A DNA stretch of 64,000 nt from NCBI GenBank assembly GCA_039026955.1, contig JBCCLH010000008.1, positions 62,001 to 126,000 of the forward strand, written 5' to 3'. Positions 26,579 through 35,415 of this stretch are shown in pieces. Within the stretch, counting starts at the first letter, position 1; each line of letters begins with the position of its first letter. The notes beneath the pieces are model-generated. The model searched no databases and was not told the DNA's origin. It saw only the letters and a program-made list of their open reading frames with translations. The translations under genes and the position numbers were made by a program. Source of the stretch: Kordia sp039026955. Lineage in GTDB: Bacteria; Bacteroidota; Bacteroidia; Flavobacteriales; Flavobacteriaceae.

Positions 26579-28777
26579 ATGAGTTTAGTAGAAATTGACT
26601 TATACAAGGAACTAAAGAAGCACTTCGGGTTCGGTCAATTCAAAGGACTACAGGAAGAAGTTATTAAAAGCATTATCAGCGATCAGAATACCTTTGTTAT
26701 CATGCCTACAGGTGGTGGTAAATCATTATGCTACCAACTGCCCGCGTTGATGAAGGAAGGTACCGCTATCGTTGTTTCTCCCCTAATTGCCTTAATGAAG
26801 AACCAAGTAGATGCCTTGCGCGGAATCTCTTCCCAAGATGGTATCGCTCATGTGTTGAATTCTTCGCTTACCAAAGCAGAGACTCGACAAGTGAAAGAAG
26901 ACATTACCAGTGGAATTACAAAACTATTGTATGTAGCTCCAGAATCATTAACCAAAGAAGAAAATGTAGAGTTTTTGCGCACCGTGCAAATCTCATTTAT
27001 GGCGGTTGATGAAGCACATTGTATCTCCGAATGGGGACACGATTTCCGCCCAGAGTACAGAAATTTAAGAAACATTATTAAAAAGATAGGTGACAATATT
27101 CCTATCATCGGTCTGACGGCAACAGCAACCCCAAAAGTACAAGAGGATATCTTGAAAAATTTGGGAATGTCGGACGCTAACACCTTCAAAGCATCCTTTA
27201 ATAGACCGAATTTATATTATGAAGTACGACCAAAGACAAAGAATGTTGATGTAGATATTATCAAATTCATCAAGCAGAATCAAGGAAAAAGTGGAATTGT
27301 CTACTGTTTGAGTCGCAAACGTGTGGAAGAATTAGCACAAGTACTTCAGGTGAACGGAATTAATGCAGTTCCTTATCATGCGGGATTAGATCCTAAAAAA
27401 CGCGCTAAACATCAAGATATGTTTTTGATGGAAGATTGCGATGTGGTCGTTGCTACGATTGCTTTCGGAATGGGAATTGACAAACCTGATGTACGTTTTG
27501 TGATTCACCATGATATTCCAAAAAGTATTGAAAGTTACTACCAAGAAACTGGAAGAGCAGGACGCGACGGTGGCGAAGGTCATTGTTTGGCTTTCTATTC
27601 CTATAAAGATATTGAGAAGTTGGAGAAATTTATGGCTGGAAAACCTGTTGCAGAGCAGGAAATTGGTCATGCGTTGTTGCAAGAAGTGGTCGCATACGCG
27701 GAAACGTCTATTTCGCGACGAAAATTTATACTGCACTATTTTGGAGAAGAATTTCCAGATGATGGTGAAGGAGCGGATATGGATGATAATGTTCGCAATC
27801 CGAAAAAGAAAGTAGAAGCACAAGATCAAATGGTAAAGCTTTTACAGACGATTCAGGATACCAAACAAACGTATAAGGCCCAGAATGTGGTAAATATTTT
27901 GATTGGTAAAGAAAATGCATTGATCAAATCGCACAAAACACATTTACAACCGTTCTTTGGCAATGGACAAGCGCATGAAGATAAATATTGGATGGCGTTG
28001 ATTCGTCAAGCGTTGGTTGCGGGATTGTTGCGAAAAGATATTGAATCGTACGGCGTGATTAAATTGACGCCAAATGGTTTGTCGTTTTTAGACAGTCCGG
28101 TATCTTTTATGATGACTGAGGATCATAATTTCGATCAGGCAAACGATGCGAGTATCATTACAGCTTCAAAAGGTAGTGGCGCAGCGGCGGATCAACAATT
28201 GATGCCAATGCTGAAAGATTTACGCAAAAAAGTGGCGAAACGTTTAGGTGTGCCGCCGTTTGTGGTTTTTCAAGATCCTTCTTTGGAAGATATGGCATTA
28301 AAATATCCGATTTCGCTTCAGGAAATGAAGAATATTCATGGAGTAGGAGATGGAAAGGCGAAGAAGTATGGTAAAGATTTCATTGAATTCATCGCCAAGT
28401 ATGTAGAAGAAAATGATATCACACGTCCTGATGATTTGGTCGTAAAAAGTACAGGAATGAATTCTGGACTGAAATTATATATCATTCAAAGTGTAGATAG
28501 AAAACTTCCGTTAGACGATATTGCTTCTGCGAAAGGTTTAGAAATGCCAGATTTCATTAAAGAAATGGAACAAATTGTCTACAGCGGCACAAAATTAAAT
28601 ATCAATTATTGGATTGATGATATTTTAGATGAAGATCAACAAGAAGAAATTCACGAATATTTTATAGAGTCTGAAACTGATAAAATTTCAGAAGCGATGG
28701 AAGAGTTTGATGGCGATTACGACGACGAAGAATTGCGTTTGTATCGAATCAAATTTATCAGTGACGTCGCAAATTAA
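26579..28777 (+). CDS. recQ: ATP-dependent DNA helicase RecQ
   Basis: This protein of 732 residues has all RecQ parts. Motif 0 is FGFGQFKGLQ, Walker A MPTGGGKSLCYQ, motif II VDEAHCISEWGHDFR, motif III GLTATAT, motif V TIAFGMGIDKPDVR and motif VI QETGRAGRDG. The RQC zinc-binding cysteines are not obvious (the expected CRR..L...GE region reads ISRRKFILHYFGE), so this RecQ may lack the zinc site. An HRDC domain covers about residues 545-620. It unwinds DNA 3' to 5' in recombination and fork repair. Confidence 0.93.
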   Translation: MSLVEIDLYKELKKHFGFGQFKGLQEEVIKSIISDQNTFVIMPTGGGKSLCYQLPALMKEGTAIVVSPLIALMKNQVDALRGISSQDGIAHVLNSSLTKAETRQVKEDITSGITKLLYVAPESLTKEENVEFLRTVQISFMAVDEAHCISEWGHDFRPEYRNLRNIIKKIGDNIPIIGLTATATPKVQEDILKNLGMSDANTFKASFNRPNLYYEVRPKTKNVDVDIIKFIKQNQGKSGIVYCLSRKRVEELAQVLQVNGINAVPYHAGLDPKKRAKHQDMFLMEDCDVVVATIAFGMGIDKPDVRFVIHHDIPKSIESYYQETGRAGRDGGEGHCLAFYSYKDIEKLEKFMAGKPVAEQEIGHALLQEVVAYAETSISRRKFILHYFGEEFPDDGEGADMDDNVRNPKKKVEAQDQMVKLLQTIQDTKQTYKAQNVVNILIGKENALIKSHKTHLQPFFGNGQAHEDKYWMALIRQALVAGLLRKDIESYGVIKLTPNGLSFLDSPVSFMMTEDHNFDQANDASIITASKGSGAAADQQLMPMLKDLRKKVAKRLGVPPFVVFQDPSLEDMALKYPISLQEMKNIHGVGDGKAKKYGKDFIEFIAKYVEENDITRPDDLVVKSTGMNSGLKLYIIQSVDRKLPLDDIASAKGLEMPDFIKEMEQIVYSGTKLNINYWIDDILDEDQQEEIHEYFIESETDKISEAMEEFDGDYDDEELRLYRIKFISDVAN

Positions 28778-28780
28778 ACT

Positions 28781-28982
28781 AATTAACGTGAGTTCGATAT
28801 ATCTATTCCATTAAATGATTAATAGTCAATAATTTACATAAATTGTCAAATCGAGCGCAGTCGAGATTCAATCGAAATTTTAACTTTTATAGTGTTCTCG
28901 ACTGCGCTCGAACTGACAAATGTTTATTTTTCAATCAATTACGAGTAATTTGATGATTTCTTATGTCGAACTCACGTTAATT
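28781..28982. mobile_element. MITE-like element with 17-bp inverted ends
   Basis: Perfect inverted ends aattaacgtgagttcga (28781-28797) and tcgaactcacgttaatt (28966-28982) bound 202 bases with no coding capacity. Inside lies a second inverted pair, tgtcaaatcgagcgcagtc (from 28844) and gactgcgctcgaactgaca (to 28918). It starts three bases after the recQ stop. No target duplication was seen. Confidence 0.55.
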
Positions 28983-28991
28983 ATAAAAATG

Positions 28992-29025
28992 AAAAAGCGG
29001 TTTGATGTTTCAAACCGCTTTTTTT
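28992..29025. terminator. Intrinsic terminator between recQ and response regulator
   Basis: Stem aaagcggtttg and caaaccgcttt with a short loop, followed by a T-run on the plus strand and preceded by an A-run, so it can work for recQ and for the convergent two-component genes. Confidence 0.85.
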
Positions 29026-29045
29026 ATGCTTTCAAAATTCTTCTT

Positions 29046-29717
29046 TTATAAGAATCCTGTATTTCTTGCTTGTTCTAAAAGTGATTCATCTCCTTTTTTC
29101 TCCACGTCAAATACTTCTTTTAAATGGCGTTTGCGCTTTTCAATCGCAGCTAACGACAATGGAATGTATTCGGTTAAGTTTTTGGTTTTAATGCCTTTAG
29201 AAAGATGGAAAAGGATGTTTCTGTCAATATCATCCAATACCACTTCATTAATGATTCGCGTACGCAATAATTTCGTCACGGTATGACTATAATACGGCGG
29301 ATCGGTCAGTACGACTTGAAAAGCACGCATCAACTCATCGGAAGTCACATCACTTTTCACTAAGAATCCATCTGGATTGATGTTTTTTAGAATATTGTGA
29401 ATTCTAAAGTTGTTGTTAAACATTGTAAGAATCACCACTTTTGTATCGGGTAATAATTCTTTTACTTTTATTCCTAAGTCTTCTCCTGAAATAATTTTAC
29501 CATCACTTGAAGGAGGCAATTTAATATCTAAAAATACCACATCATACGGTGTTCCTGTAGAGGCATTTTTAATTTTAGCGTAGGCGCCATCGCAATTGTC
29601 GGCGGTATCAATTCTCAGGGTCATTTCTTCAGAATTAATACCTAAAAGGGCATTTTTATAGCCTTCGATGATCATTGGGTGATCATCTACAATAAGTACT
29701 TTTATATCTTTGTTCAT
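29046..29717 (-). CDS. Response regulator, LuxR/NarL-type
   Basis: A protein of 223 residues. The receiver domain begins VLIVDDHPMIIEGY; the phosphoacceptor aspartate is in VVFLDIKLPP, with ILTMF and the conserved lysine in GFLVKSDVTS. An extra loop after the aspartate (SSDGKIISGEDLG) lengthens it. The C-terminal helix-turn-helix (DRNILFHLSKGIKTKNLTEY, then LAAIEKRKRHL) is a diverged LuxR type. The sensor gene lies 17 bases upstream on the same strand. Confidence 0.9.
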   Translation of the reverse strand: MNKDIKVLIVDDHPMIIEGYKNALLGINSEEMTLRIDTADNCDGAYAKIKNASTGTPYDVVFLDIKLPPSSDGKIISGEDLGIKVKELLPDTKVVILTMFNNNFRIHNILKNINPDGFLVKSDVTSDELMRAFQVVLTDPPYYSHTVTKLLRTRIINEVVLDDIDRNILFHLSKGIKTKNLTEYIPLSLAAIEKRKRHLKEVFDVEKKGDESLLEQARNTGFL

Positions 29718-29733
29718 TTGGTAAGGTTAAGTT

Positions 29734-31728
29734 CTACGTCATTGGAACGTCAACACTAATAGAAGTTCCTTTACCTGGAATTGAATTTATGGTAAATTGT
29801 CCATGAAGTAAAGTTACTCTCGATCTCATATTTTTTAATCCTATTCCGCTACTGCGTCTGTCTTGGTCAAAACCAACGCCATCATCTTTTATGGTAAGGA
29901 TAATATGTTCATCATTCTTCTTAAAATCTAGTATCACGTTTTCTGCTTGCGCATATTTGTTTATATTTTGAATAGACTCTTGAATAATTCGGTAGATATT
30001 AATTTTTATGTGCCCAGGAATATCTGTCCAAACTATCTGATCGTCGTCTTCAATTTGATACTTAAAGTTAGTTATTTTCGATTGTTCTTCCAAAAGATTT
30101 GCAATCATAGTGCTGTAACTTGTGGATTTGTCAAAATTATCCAATCCTAGTTCATGTGAAATATTTCGAACTTCTTCCTCAATGCTTTGAAGCTCATTGA
30201 TATACTGCTCTCGAACCCTTTTTGAATTGGCGTCATCTTTGGCATTCAAGCTTCCTAAACTTAAGCGTGTTCCGAACAATCTTCCTAAAATTCCGTCATG
30301 CAATTCCAATGATATTCGTTCTTTTTCGCGTTTTCTACCTTCTTCAATCTTATCTTGTTGATCAATCATCAAGTTATAAATCTCTTCATTGGCACGTTGC
30401 TGTTGTTGTTCCATTTCCAACTCTTTGTTGCGAGTTCGCTGTTGCGTGATGACGTAAATCAAAAATCCGAAGAAGATGATGGCTGTTGAGATGGCTACAA
30501 TCCATGTGTTTTGGAGGCTTAGTCTTTCGTTTTGGCTTATGTAACGATCGGTTTCATAGCGTATTCTGGCAAAATTATTTAAAACAGTTCGATCATGCTT
30601 TGCCAGACTATCGCTCATATGGATATATTTTTTTAGATGCTCAGATCCATTTTGAATATCAATTTCTGAAGAAAGATATAGAGAATTTAATAACTCTTTG
30701 ATATTTTTAGATTCTTCAGCCGCTATTTTAGCTTCAGAAACATATTTCAAACTTTGCAAAGTATCTTTTTTCTTAAGATAATATTCTGCTAAGTGTAATT
30801 TGCTAACAGCAATACCTGATTTGTAATCTAAACTATCCCTTATTCGTAAAGATTTACGAAATAAGTTTGGCAGCTCTAAAGTATCATTAAATAAAAATTT
30901 TGAATATGCTAAATTGTCAGTTACTGTGGCATATAATCTAGGATTTTTAATAAATAAACTATCAAAACTTAACGCTTCTTCAAAGTTATTAATAGCATCT
31001 TCATATTTCCCTTGATATCTATAAACAAGTCCAATATTATTTAAGGTGTAAGCCTTTTGTTGATCATTTTTTTTTATTTTTAATAAATATTGTAGAGCCT
31101 TATTATGGTAATCAAGGGATTTTTCATAGTCTTCTAAGTTTTTAAAAATTATACCTAAATAATTGTAACAAGTGTATAATCTCTTATTTTTCTTCAGAGG
31201 TTCAAATATAGCTATTGCATTATAAGTATTAGATTCACTACCAATATAGTCTTTTAACTCTTTTTGAATTCCAGCCATATTTAAAAGTAGATTTCCAACT
31301 TTTTCATCTTTAGGATCAATGTGTTCGAAAATAGTTTTTGCAGAATCATAAAAATAAAATGCACTATCCTTTTTCTCATTTCTCCTATAATATATTCCCA
31401 TATTCCATAAATGATTACCCATAGTAACAGAATCATTCACTTTTACAGATAAATCAAATCCGATCTTAAATGTTTCTTTAAATTTTAAGGAATCTTTTAG
31501 ATTTAAATAAGCGTAAGAAATTTTGCGTAATGATTTACTTTTTAATTCACTATCTTCCTCAAGTAGTATTAACTTATAAGCTTTATCAATAGAGTACTTT
31601 CTTACGTCAAGATCATTTTTCTTATCGTTAGATTGACTAATTAATAATTCAATAGTATCGTTCTCAATGTTTTGACCGAAACAAAATATTGAGAAAAAAA
31701 ATAAGATTATGTTAAACTTTTTGAACAA
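29734..31728 (-). CDS. TPR-containing sensor histidine kinase (HisKA_3 type)
   Basis: The protein has 664 residues. A TTG at 31728 is the only reasonable start because an in-frame stop lies five codons upstream; it gives a clean signal peptide (MFKKFNIILFFFSIFCFGQ). About seven TPR units (residues 60-350, such as YTLNNIGLVYRYQGKYEDAI) face the periplasm. After one helix (IVAISTAIIFFGFLIYVIT) come a coiled coil, the phospho-His box RISLELHDGILGRL and an HATPase domain with DDGVGFD and GIGLKNMRSRV. It should sense an unknown signal and phosphorylate the adjacent regulator. Confidence 0.9.
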   Translation of the reverse strand: MFKKFNIILFFFSIFCFGQNIENDTIELLISQSNDKKNDLDVRKYSIDKAYKLILLEEDSELKSKSLRKISYAYLNLKDSLKFKETFKIGFDLSVKVNDSVTMGNHLWNMGIYYRRNEKKDSAFYFYDSAKTIFEHIDPKDEKVGNLLLNMAGIQKELKDYIGSESNTYNAIAIFEPLKKNKRLYTCYNYLGIIFKNLEDYEKSLDYHNKALQYLLKIKKNDQQKAYTLNNIGLVYRYQGKYEDAINNFEEALSFDSLFIKNPRLYATVTDNLAYSKFLFNDTLELPNLFRKSLRIRDSLDYKSGIAVSKLHLAEYYLKKKDTLQSLKYVSEAKIAAEESKNIKELLNSLYLSSEIDIQNGSEHLKKYIHMSDSLAKHDRTVLNNFARIRYETDRYISQNERLSLQNTWIVAISTAIIFFGFLIYVITQQRTRNKELEMEQQQQRANEEIYNLMIDQQDKIEEGRKREKERISLELHDGILGRLFGTRLSLGSLNAKDDANSKRVREQYINELQSIEEEVRNISHELGLDNFDKSTSYSTMIANLLEEQSKITNFKYQIEDDDQIVWTDIPGHIKINIYRIIQESIQNINKYAQAENVILDFKKNDEHIILTIKDDGVGFDQDRRSSGIGLKNMRSRVTLLHGQFTINSIPGKGTSISVDVPMT

Positions 31729-31775
31729 CTTTAATATTTATTTACATAATTACAAATCTATTTTTATTTTTCAAT

Positions 31776-31808
31776 AAAAAAAAGTCTTAAACTTTTTGTT
31801 TAAGACTT
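31776..31808 (-). terminator. Intrinsic terminator of the small acidic lipoprotein gene
   Basis: On the minus strand, arms gtttaagactt... and aagtcttaaac (31798-31808 and 31782-31792) form an 11-bp stem with a 5-base loop followed by a run of T. It is 30 bases downstream of the lipoprotein stop. Confidence 0.8.
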
Positions 31809-31838
31809 AGGTATATGATTATTGTTTAAAATATAATT

Positions 31839-32003
31839 TTAGTCTTGATCTGGCTCTATATCTTCTTCTGAACCATCTTCACTTCCCGATACATTTTCAA
31901 ATATATTATCATCACCTGCATCGCTAGTGCTATTTGGTTCACAGGCTATAAATCCTAAGTTAATTACTAATAATAATGCGAATAATCCGAATACTTTTCT
32001 CAT
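31839..32003 (-). CDS. Small acidic lipoprotein
   Basis: A 54-residue product from the ATG at 32003. The signal peptide MRKVFGLFALLLVINLGFIA is followed by Cys21, a good lipobox (FIAC). The mature part is 34 residues, starts CEPNSTSDAGDD and is strongly acidic (about 14 Asp/Glu, no Lys or Arg). It has its own terminator. Expressed as a separate gene upstream of the sensor kinase, it could be part of that signalling unit, but this is only suggested by position. No family recognised. Confidence 0.75.
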   Translation of the reverse strand: MRKVFGLFALLLVINLGFIACEPNSTSDAGDDNIFENVSGSEDGSEEDIEPDQD

Positions 32004-32451
32004 CTTTTTAAATTTTAATTAAGTTACTTACTAGTTTATTTGGTTAATCATTTTTTCAATAATAATCAGTTCGTCAGTAATGATTTTGTAGGTGATTACC
32101 GTAATACTTTTCCTGTTTAAAATCATTGTTTCATAAAAAAACTACGTATTATTTAAGCTTAGTTCTAGCAGTTTGGTTAAAATTCTAGTAACAACTTACT
32201 TTTAGACGTTTTTTTATTCTTTTTAGAACTTAAAATCTTGCTAACTAACTGATAATCAGTAAATCAGATTTGACAGTTTTCTAACTTGATTTCAAAAATC
32301 AAGTTAGCATGATATTTTTTTGCAGCAATATGGTTTTTCGGTAAAAAAAATACGGGAATACAATACTCTCGCTAAAAGGATAAATTAGTTCTATGTATTT
32401 CCTAATTGTTTTAGGATGCGTATCTTCGTAATGTAAATTAAATACATACAA
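32004..32451. other. Intergenic region with perfect hairpin
   Basis: This 448-base divergent region has no gene. A perfect 11-bp stem ctaacttgatt/aatcaagttag with a 5-base loop lies at 32281-32307; it has no T-run and may be an operator or RNA hairpin. Nearby ctgataatcagt (about 32248-32259) is a second short palindrome. Confidence 0.45.
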
Positions 32452-33384
32452 ATGGAAGACGGATTATACGCAAAATTTCATACAAGCAAAGGAGAAATCC
32501 TTGTAAGCTTGACTTATCAAAAAACGCCTGGAACAGTTGGTAACTTTGTTGCACTTTCTGAAGGGAATCTAGAAAATAAAGCAAAACCACAAGGAACACC
32601 ATATTATGATGGACTTAAATTTCACAGAGTCATTCCTGATTTTATGATTCAAGGTGGTTGCCCATTGGGAACAGGTACAGGAAGTCCAGGTTATAATTTT
32701 GATGATGAATTTCATCCAGAGTTAAAACATGATGTACCAGGAGTACTTTCTATGGCAAATGCTGGACCTGGAACAAATGGAAGTCAATTTTTTATTACGC
32801 ATGCAGCTACACCTTGGTTAGACGGAAAGCATACGGTTTTTGGACATGTAGCAGACGGACAAGAAGTAGTAGATGCTGTAGGGCAAGGAGATACAATTGA
32901 AAAAATCGAAATCGTTCGTGTTGGAGCAGAAGCCGAAGCTTTTAATGCTGTAGAAGCTTTTAGACAATTTAATGGAGCGAAAGCAGAACGAGAAAAAGCT
33001 GCCAAAGAAAAAGCAGAACGAGAATTGGAAGAAATCGCAACAGGTTTTGACAAAACAGAAAGTGGTTTACGCTATAAAATGATTCAAGAAGGAAACGGAC
33101 CAAGACCACAAGCAGGTCAAACAGTGTTTGTACATTATAAAGGTATGTTCCCCGATGGAGGTGTTTTTGATTCTTCTTATAAAAGAAATGAACCACTCGA
33201 TTTTCCATTAGGAATGGGAAGAGTTATTCCTGGTTGGGATGAAGGAATCGGATTGTTGAAAGTAGGAGGGAAAGCACGATTGGTAGTGCCTCCACATTTA
33301 GGATATGGAGCACGAGGCGCAGGCGGCGTAATTCCACCAAATGCAACCTTAATGTTCGATGTAGAACTGATGGATATTAAATAA
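32452..33384 (+). CDS. Cyclophilin-FKBP fusion peptidyl-prolyl isomerase
   Basis: The 310-residue protein joins two unrelated isomerases. Residues 1-155 are a cyclophilin with FHRVIPDFMIQGG (57-69), GSQFFIT (110-116) and WLDGKHTVFG. A charged Ala/Glu/Lys linker (about 160-195) forms a coiled helix. Residues 200-310 are an FKBP with VHYKGMFPDGGVFDSS, GWDEGIGLLKVGGKARL and YGARGAGGVIPPNATL, all FK506-pocket residues present. There is no signal peptide, so it is cytosolic and probably assists folding at two kinds of proline sites. It has its own terminator. Confidence 0.93.
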   Translation: MEDGLYAKFHTSKGEILVSLTYQKTPGTVGNFVALSEGNLENKAKPQGTPYYDGLKFHRVIPDFMIQGGCPLGTGTGSPGYNFDDEFHPELKHDVPGVLSMANAGPGTNGSQFFITHAATPWLDGKHTVFGHVADGQEVVDAVGQGDTIEKIEIVRVGAEAEAFNAVEAFRQFNGAKAEREKAAKEKAERELEEIATGFDKTESGLRYKMIQEGNGPRPQAGQTVFVHYKGMFPDGGVFDSSYKRNEPLDFPLGMGRVIPGWDEGIGLLKVGGKARLVVPPHLGYGARGAGGVIPPNATLMFDVELMDIK

Positions 33385-33392
33385 AATCATTT

Positions 33393-33426
33393 AAAAACGC
33401 TCTGAGATTTTCAGAGCGTTTTTTTT
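33393..33426 (+). terminator. Intrinsic terminator after the PPIase fusion
   Basis: Perfect 10-bp stem aacgctctga/tcagagcgtt with loop gattt, followed by eight T. It also lies only 14 bases before the next gene. Confidence 0.92.
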
Positions 33427-33439
33427 ACCTTTATATATA

Positions 33440-33976
33440 ATGGATTTAGAAAAATTGAAATATCCAATCGGAAAACCACAAATTCCAGAAACAATAACTG
33501 CAGCAACTATTGCAAATTGGATTGCAGTGTTGGAAGCTTTTCCAGAACGTTTACACGATTTGGTTGAGAATCTTTCTGAAGAACAGTTAAATACTAGGTA
33601 TCGTCCAGAAGGTTGGACTATCCGACAGGTGATTCACCATGTTTCAGACAGTCATCATAATAGTTACACGCGTTTCAAATGGACGTTGACGGAAGAACAA
33701 CCTTTGATTAAAGCATATTATGAAGATCGTTGGGCAGAATTGTTCGATAGTAAATCAGCACCGATTACACTTTCAATCAATACATTAAAAGCGTTGCATG
33801 AAAAGTGGGTATACTTTTTAAAAGGACTTTCTACATCCGATTTGGAAAAAGAGTTCATTCATCCGGAAGGAAATGAAAAAGTTAGCTTAAAAGAAAATAT
33901 TGGCATTTACGCTTGGCATTGCAATCATCATTATGAACATATATATCAGTTATTGATTCGTCGTGGTTGGAAGTAG
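33440..33976 (+). CDS. YfiT-like DinB-family thiol S-transferase
   Basis: A four-helix DinB-fold protein of 178 residues. The start LKYPIGKPQIPE is typical of the YfiT family. Metal ligands are in TIRQVIHHVSDSH (one His) and YAWHCNHHYEHI (two His), the conserved triad of this fold. Bacillus YfiT/BstA-type proteins transfer bacillithiol to electrophiles, and several Bacteroidota make bacillithiol, so this suggests a thiol-based detoxification role. A TACCTTTA box at 33426-33433 is very close to the start. Confidence 0.82.
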   Translation: MDLEKLKYPIGKPQIPETITAATIANWIAVLEAFPERLHDLVENLSEEQLNTRYRPEGWTIRQVIHHVSDSHHNSYTRFKWTLTEEQPLIKAYYEDRWAELFDSKSAPITLSINTLKALHEKWVYFLKGLSTSDLEKEFIHPEGNEKVSLKENIGIYAWHCNHHYEHIYQLLIRRGWK

Positions 33977-34077
33977 TTGGTGAGTGTTGAGTTGGTGAGT
34001 TTTTGAATGCATAGTTTTTCAATCTTTTAATTATTTAATTTTAGATTAACGATTATTAATTTTGGATTTCTGATTTT

Positions 34078-34148
34078 CCTAAAACCTAAAACCTAAAACC
34101 TAAAACCTAAAACCTAAAACCTAAAACCTAAAACCCAAACCCTAAAAC
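34078..34148. repeat. CCTAAAA heptamer array
   Basis: Eight perfect CCTAAAA units (34078-34133) are followed by one variant and one further unit that runs into the stop codon of the thioredoxin-like gene (CTA at 34142-34144). On that gene's sense strand the unit reads TTTTAGG, giving the TAG stop. Confidence 0.9.
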
Positions 34149-34696
34149 CATTTTATATTACAACCAATACTCGGTTTTTGTAATTCTGCGATTTGTTCTC
34201 CATTCAGTAAAGCATCCAAAGCCGCTCGCATATCGTTTCCAGTAACCGGAATTCCATTATTTGGTCGCGAATCGTCTAATTGTCCGCGGTAGACTAAACT
34301 CAAATCCGAATCAAAAATATAGAAATCTGGTGTGCACGCTGCATCATACGCTTTGGCTATTTCTTGGGTTTCATCGTATAAATATGGAAACGGAAATTTG
34401 TGTTCTTTAGCATTTGCTTTCATCAAATCTGGTGCATCAGCAGGATAGTTTTTGGCATCATTACTAGAAATCGCTACAAAACCAATTCTTTTTGCGTTGT
34501 AATCATTTGCCAGTTGCACGATTCCTTCATTCACATGTTTCACAAACGGACAATGATTGCAAATGAACATAATCACTGTTCCATGTATACCTTTTGCTTT
34601 TTGCAACGAAATCATTTGATCAGAAACCGTATCAGTTAATGAAAAGTTTGGAGCTTTGGTGCCTAGTGCAAGCATATTTGATGGAGTACGTGCCAT
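34142..34696 (-). CDS. Thioredoxin-family (redoxin) protein
   Basis: The ATG at 34696 gives 184 residues starting MARTPSNMLALGTKAPNFSL, typical of AhpC/TSA-redoxin domains. The active site is ICNHCPFVKHV, a CxxC within an extended NHCPFVKH motif known from a cytosolic thioredoxin-like family. Later motifs (ISSNDAKNYPADAPD and ACTPDFYIFD, with the cis-proline) fit the fold. It probably reduces disulfides or peroxides. Its stop codon is made by the adjacent heptamer repeat. csaA starts 45 bases from its start, on the other strand. Confidence 0.88.
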   Translation of the reverse strand: MARTPSNMLALGTKAPNFSLTDTVSDQMISLQKAKGIHGTVIMFICNHCPFVKHVNEGIVQLANDYNAKRIGFVAISSNDAKNYPADAPDLMKANAKEHKFPFPYLYDETQEIAKAYDAACTPDFYIFDSDLSLVYRGQLDDSRPNNGIPVTGNDMRAALDALLNGEQIAELQKPSIGCNIKWF

Positions 34697-34741
34697 TTGA
34701 TATATCGTTTTTAAAAGCCTAAATTTACTCAAAAAAATACA

Positions 34742-35077
34742 ATGGGAGACTTATCGTGGAGCGATTTTGAAAAAGTAGACATGCGAATAGGAACAATCAT
34801 TGAAGCAAATGATTTTCCAAAAGCCAGAAAACCAGCATATCAGCTCACAATTGATTTTGGTCCAGAAATCGGGATTCGAAAATCATCCGCACAAATCACA
34901 AAGCGCTACACGAAAGAAGAGCTAATTGGCAAGCAAATTATGGCAGTAGTGAACTTTCCCAAAAAGCAAATCGCGAATTTTTTCTCAGAATGTTTAGTGA
35001 TGGGCGCCGTCGATGGTGATGATGTCATTTTAATGCAACCTTCCGCAAAAATTCCGAATGGATTGAAGATTTCTTAG
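34742..35077 (+). CDS. csaA: CsaA-like tRNA-binding domain protein
   Basis: A single EMAP/Trbp111-type OB-fold of 111 residues. DMRIGTIIEANDFPKARKPAY and SAQITKRYT plus VVNFPKKQIANFFSECLVMG are the CsaA pattern. It dimerises in known members and binds tRNA; CsaA was also proposed as an export chaperone. The gene lies between the two heptamer arrays. Confidence 0.92.
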   Translation: MGDLSWSDFEKVDMRIGTIIEANDFPKARKPAYQLTIDFGPEIGIRKSSAQITKRYTKEELIGKQIMAVVNFPKKQIANFFSECLVMGAVDGDDVILMQPSAKIPNGLKIS

Positions 35078-35415
35078 ATAGTATTGAGATTTTAGTATTG
35101 AGTATTGAGAAGTAATCAAGAAACTTCAAATCAACAAATAGACGAATTAACGAATTAACAAAAAAACAAGAAGACAAATGAACAAAAAAAAGAAGTTGAA
35201 AAGTTTATAGGTTTATGAGTTTAAGCTTCGAAGCAGCCTGTACGTTAGATAACAACCCAAAACGGAGCAAAGCGACCAACTGACAACAAACGAAATAAAA
35301 TTTAAAAATGTAAAATACTAAATGTAAAATGAAAAAGTAATTTCCCTAACACCTAACACCTAACACCTAACACCTAACACCTAACACCTAACACCTAACA
35401 CCTAACACCCAAAAC
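35078..35415. other. Intergenic repeat-rich region
   Basis: A convergent gap of 338 bases without a gene. The left part has words such as tagtattgagattttagtattgag and degenerate aacaaatagacgaattaac; the right end is the CCTAACA array. Confidence 0.5.
35345..35407. repeat. CCTAACA heptamer array
   Basis: Nine perfect CCTAACA units end nine bases before the mutS2 stop codon (CTA at 35416-35418). On the mutS2 sense strand it reads TGTTAGG. It parallels the CCTAAAA array at 34078. Confidence 0.92.

Noticed and set aside
34078..35407. CRISPR array
   Set aside because: The units are seven-base perfect tandem repeats without spacers and there are no cas genes.
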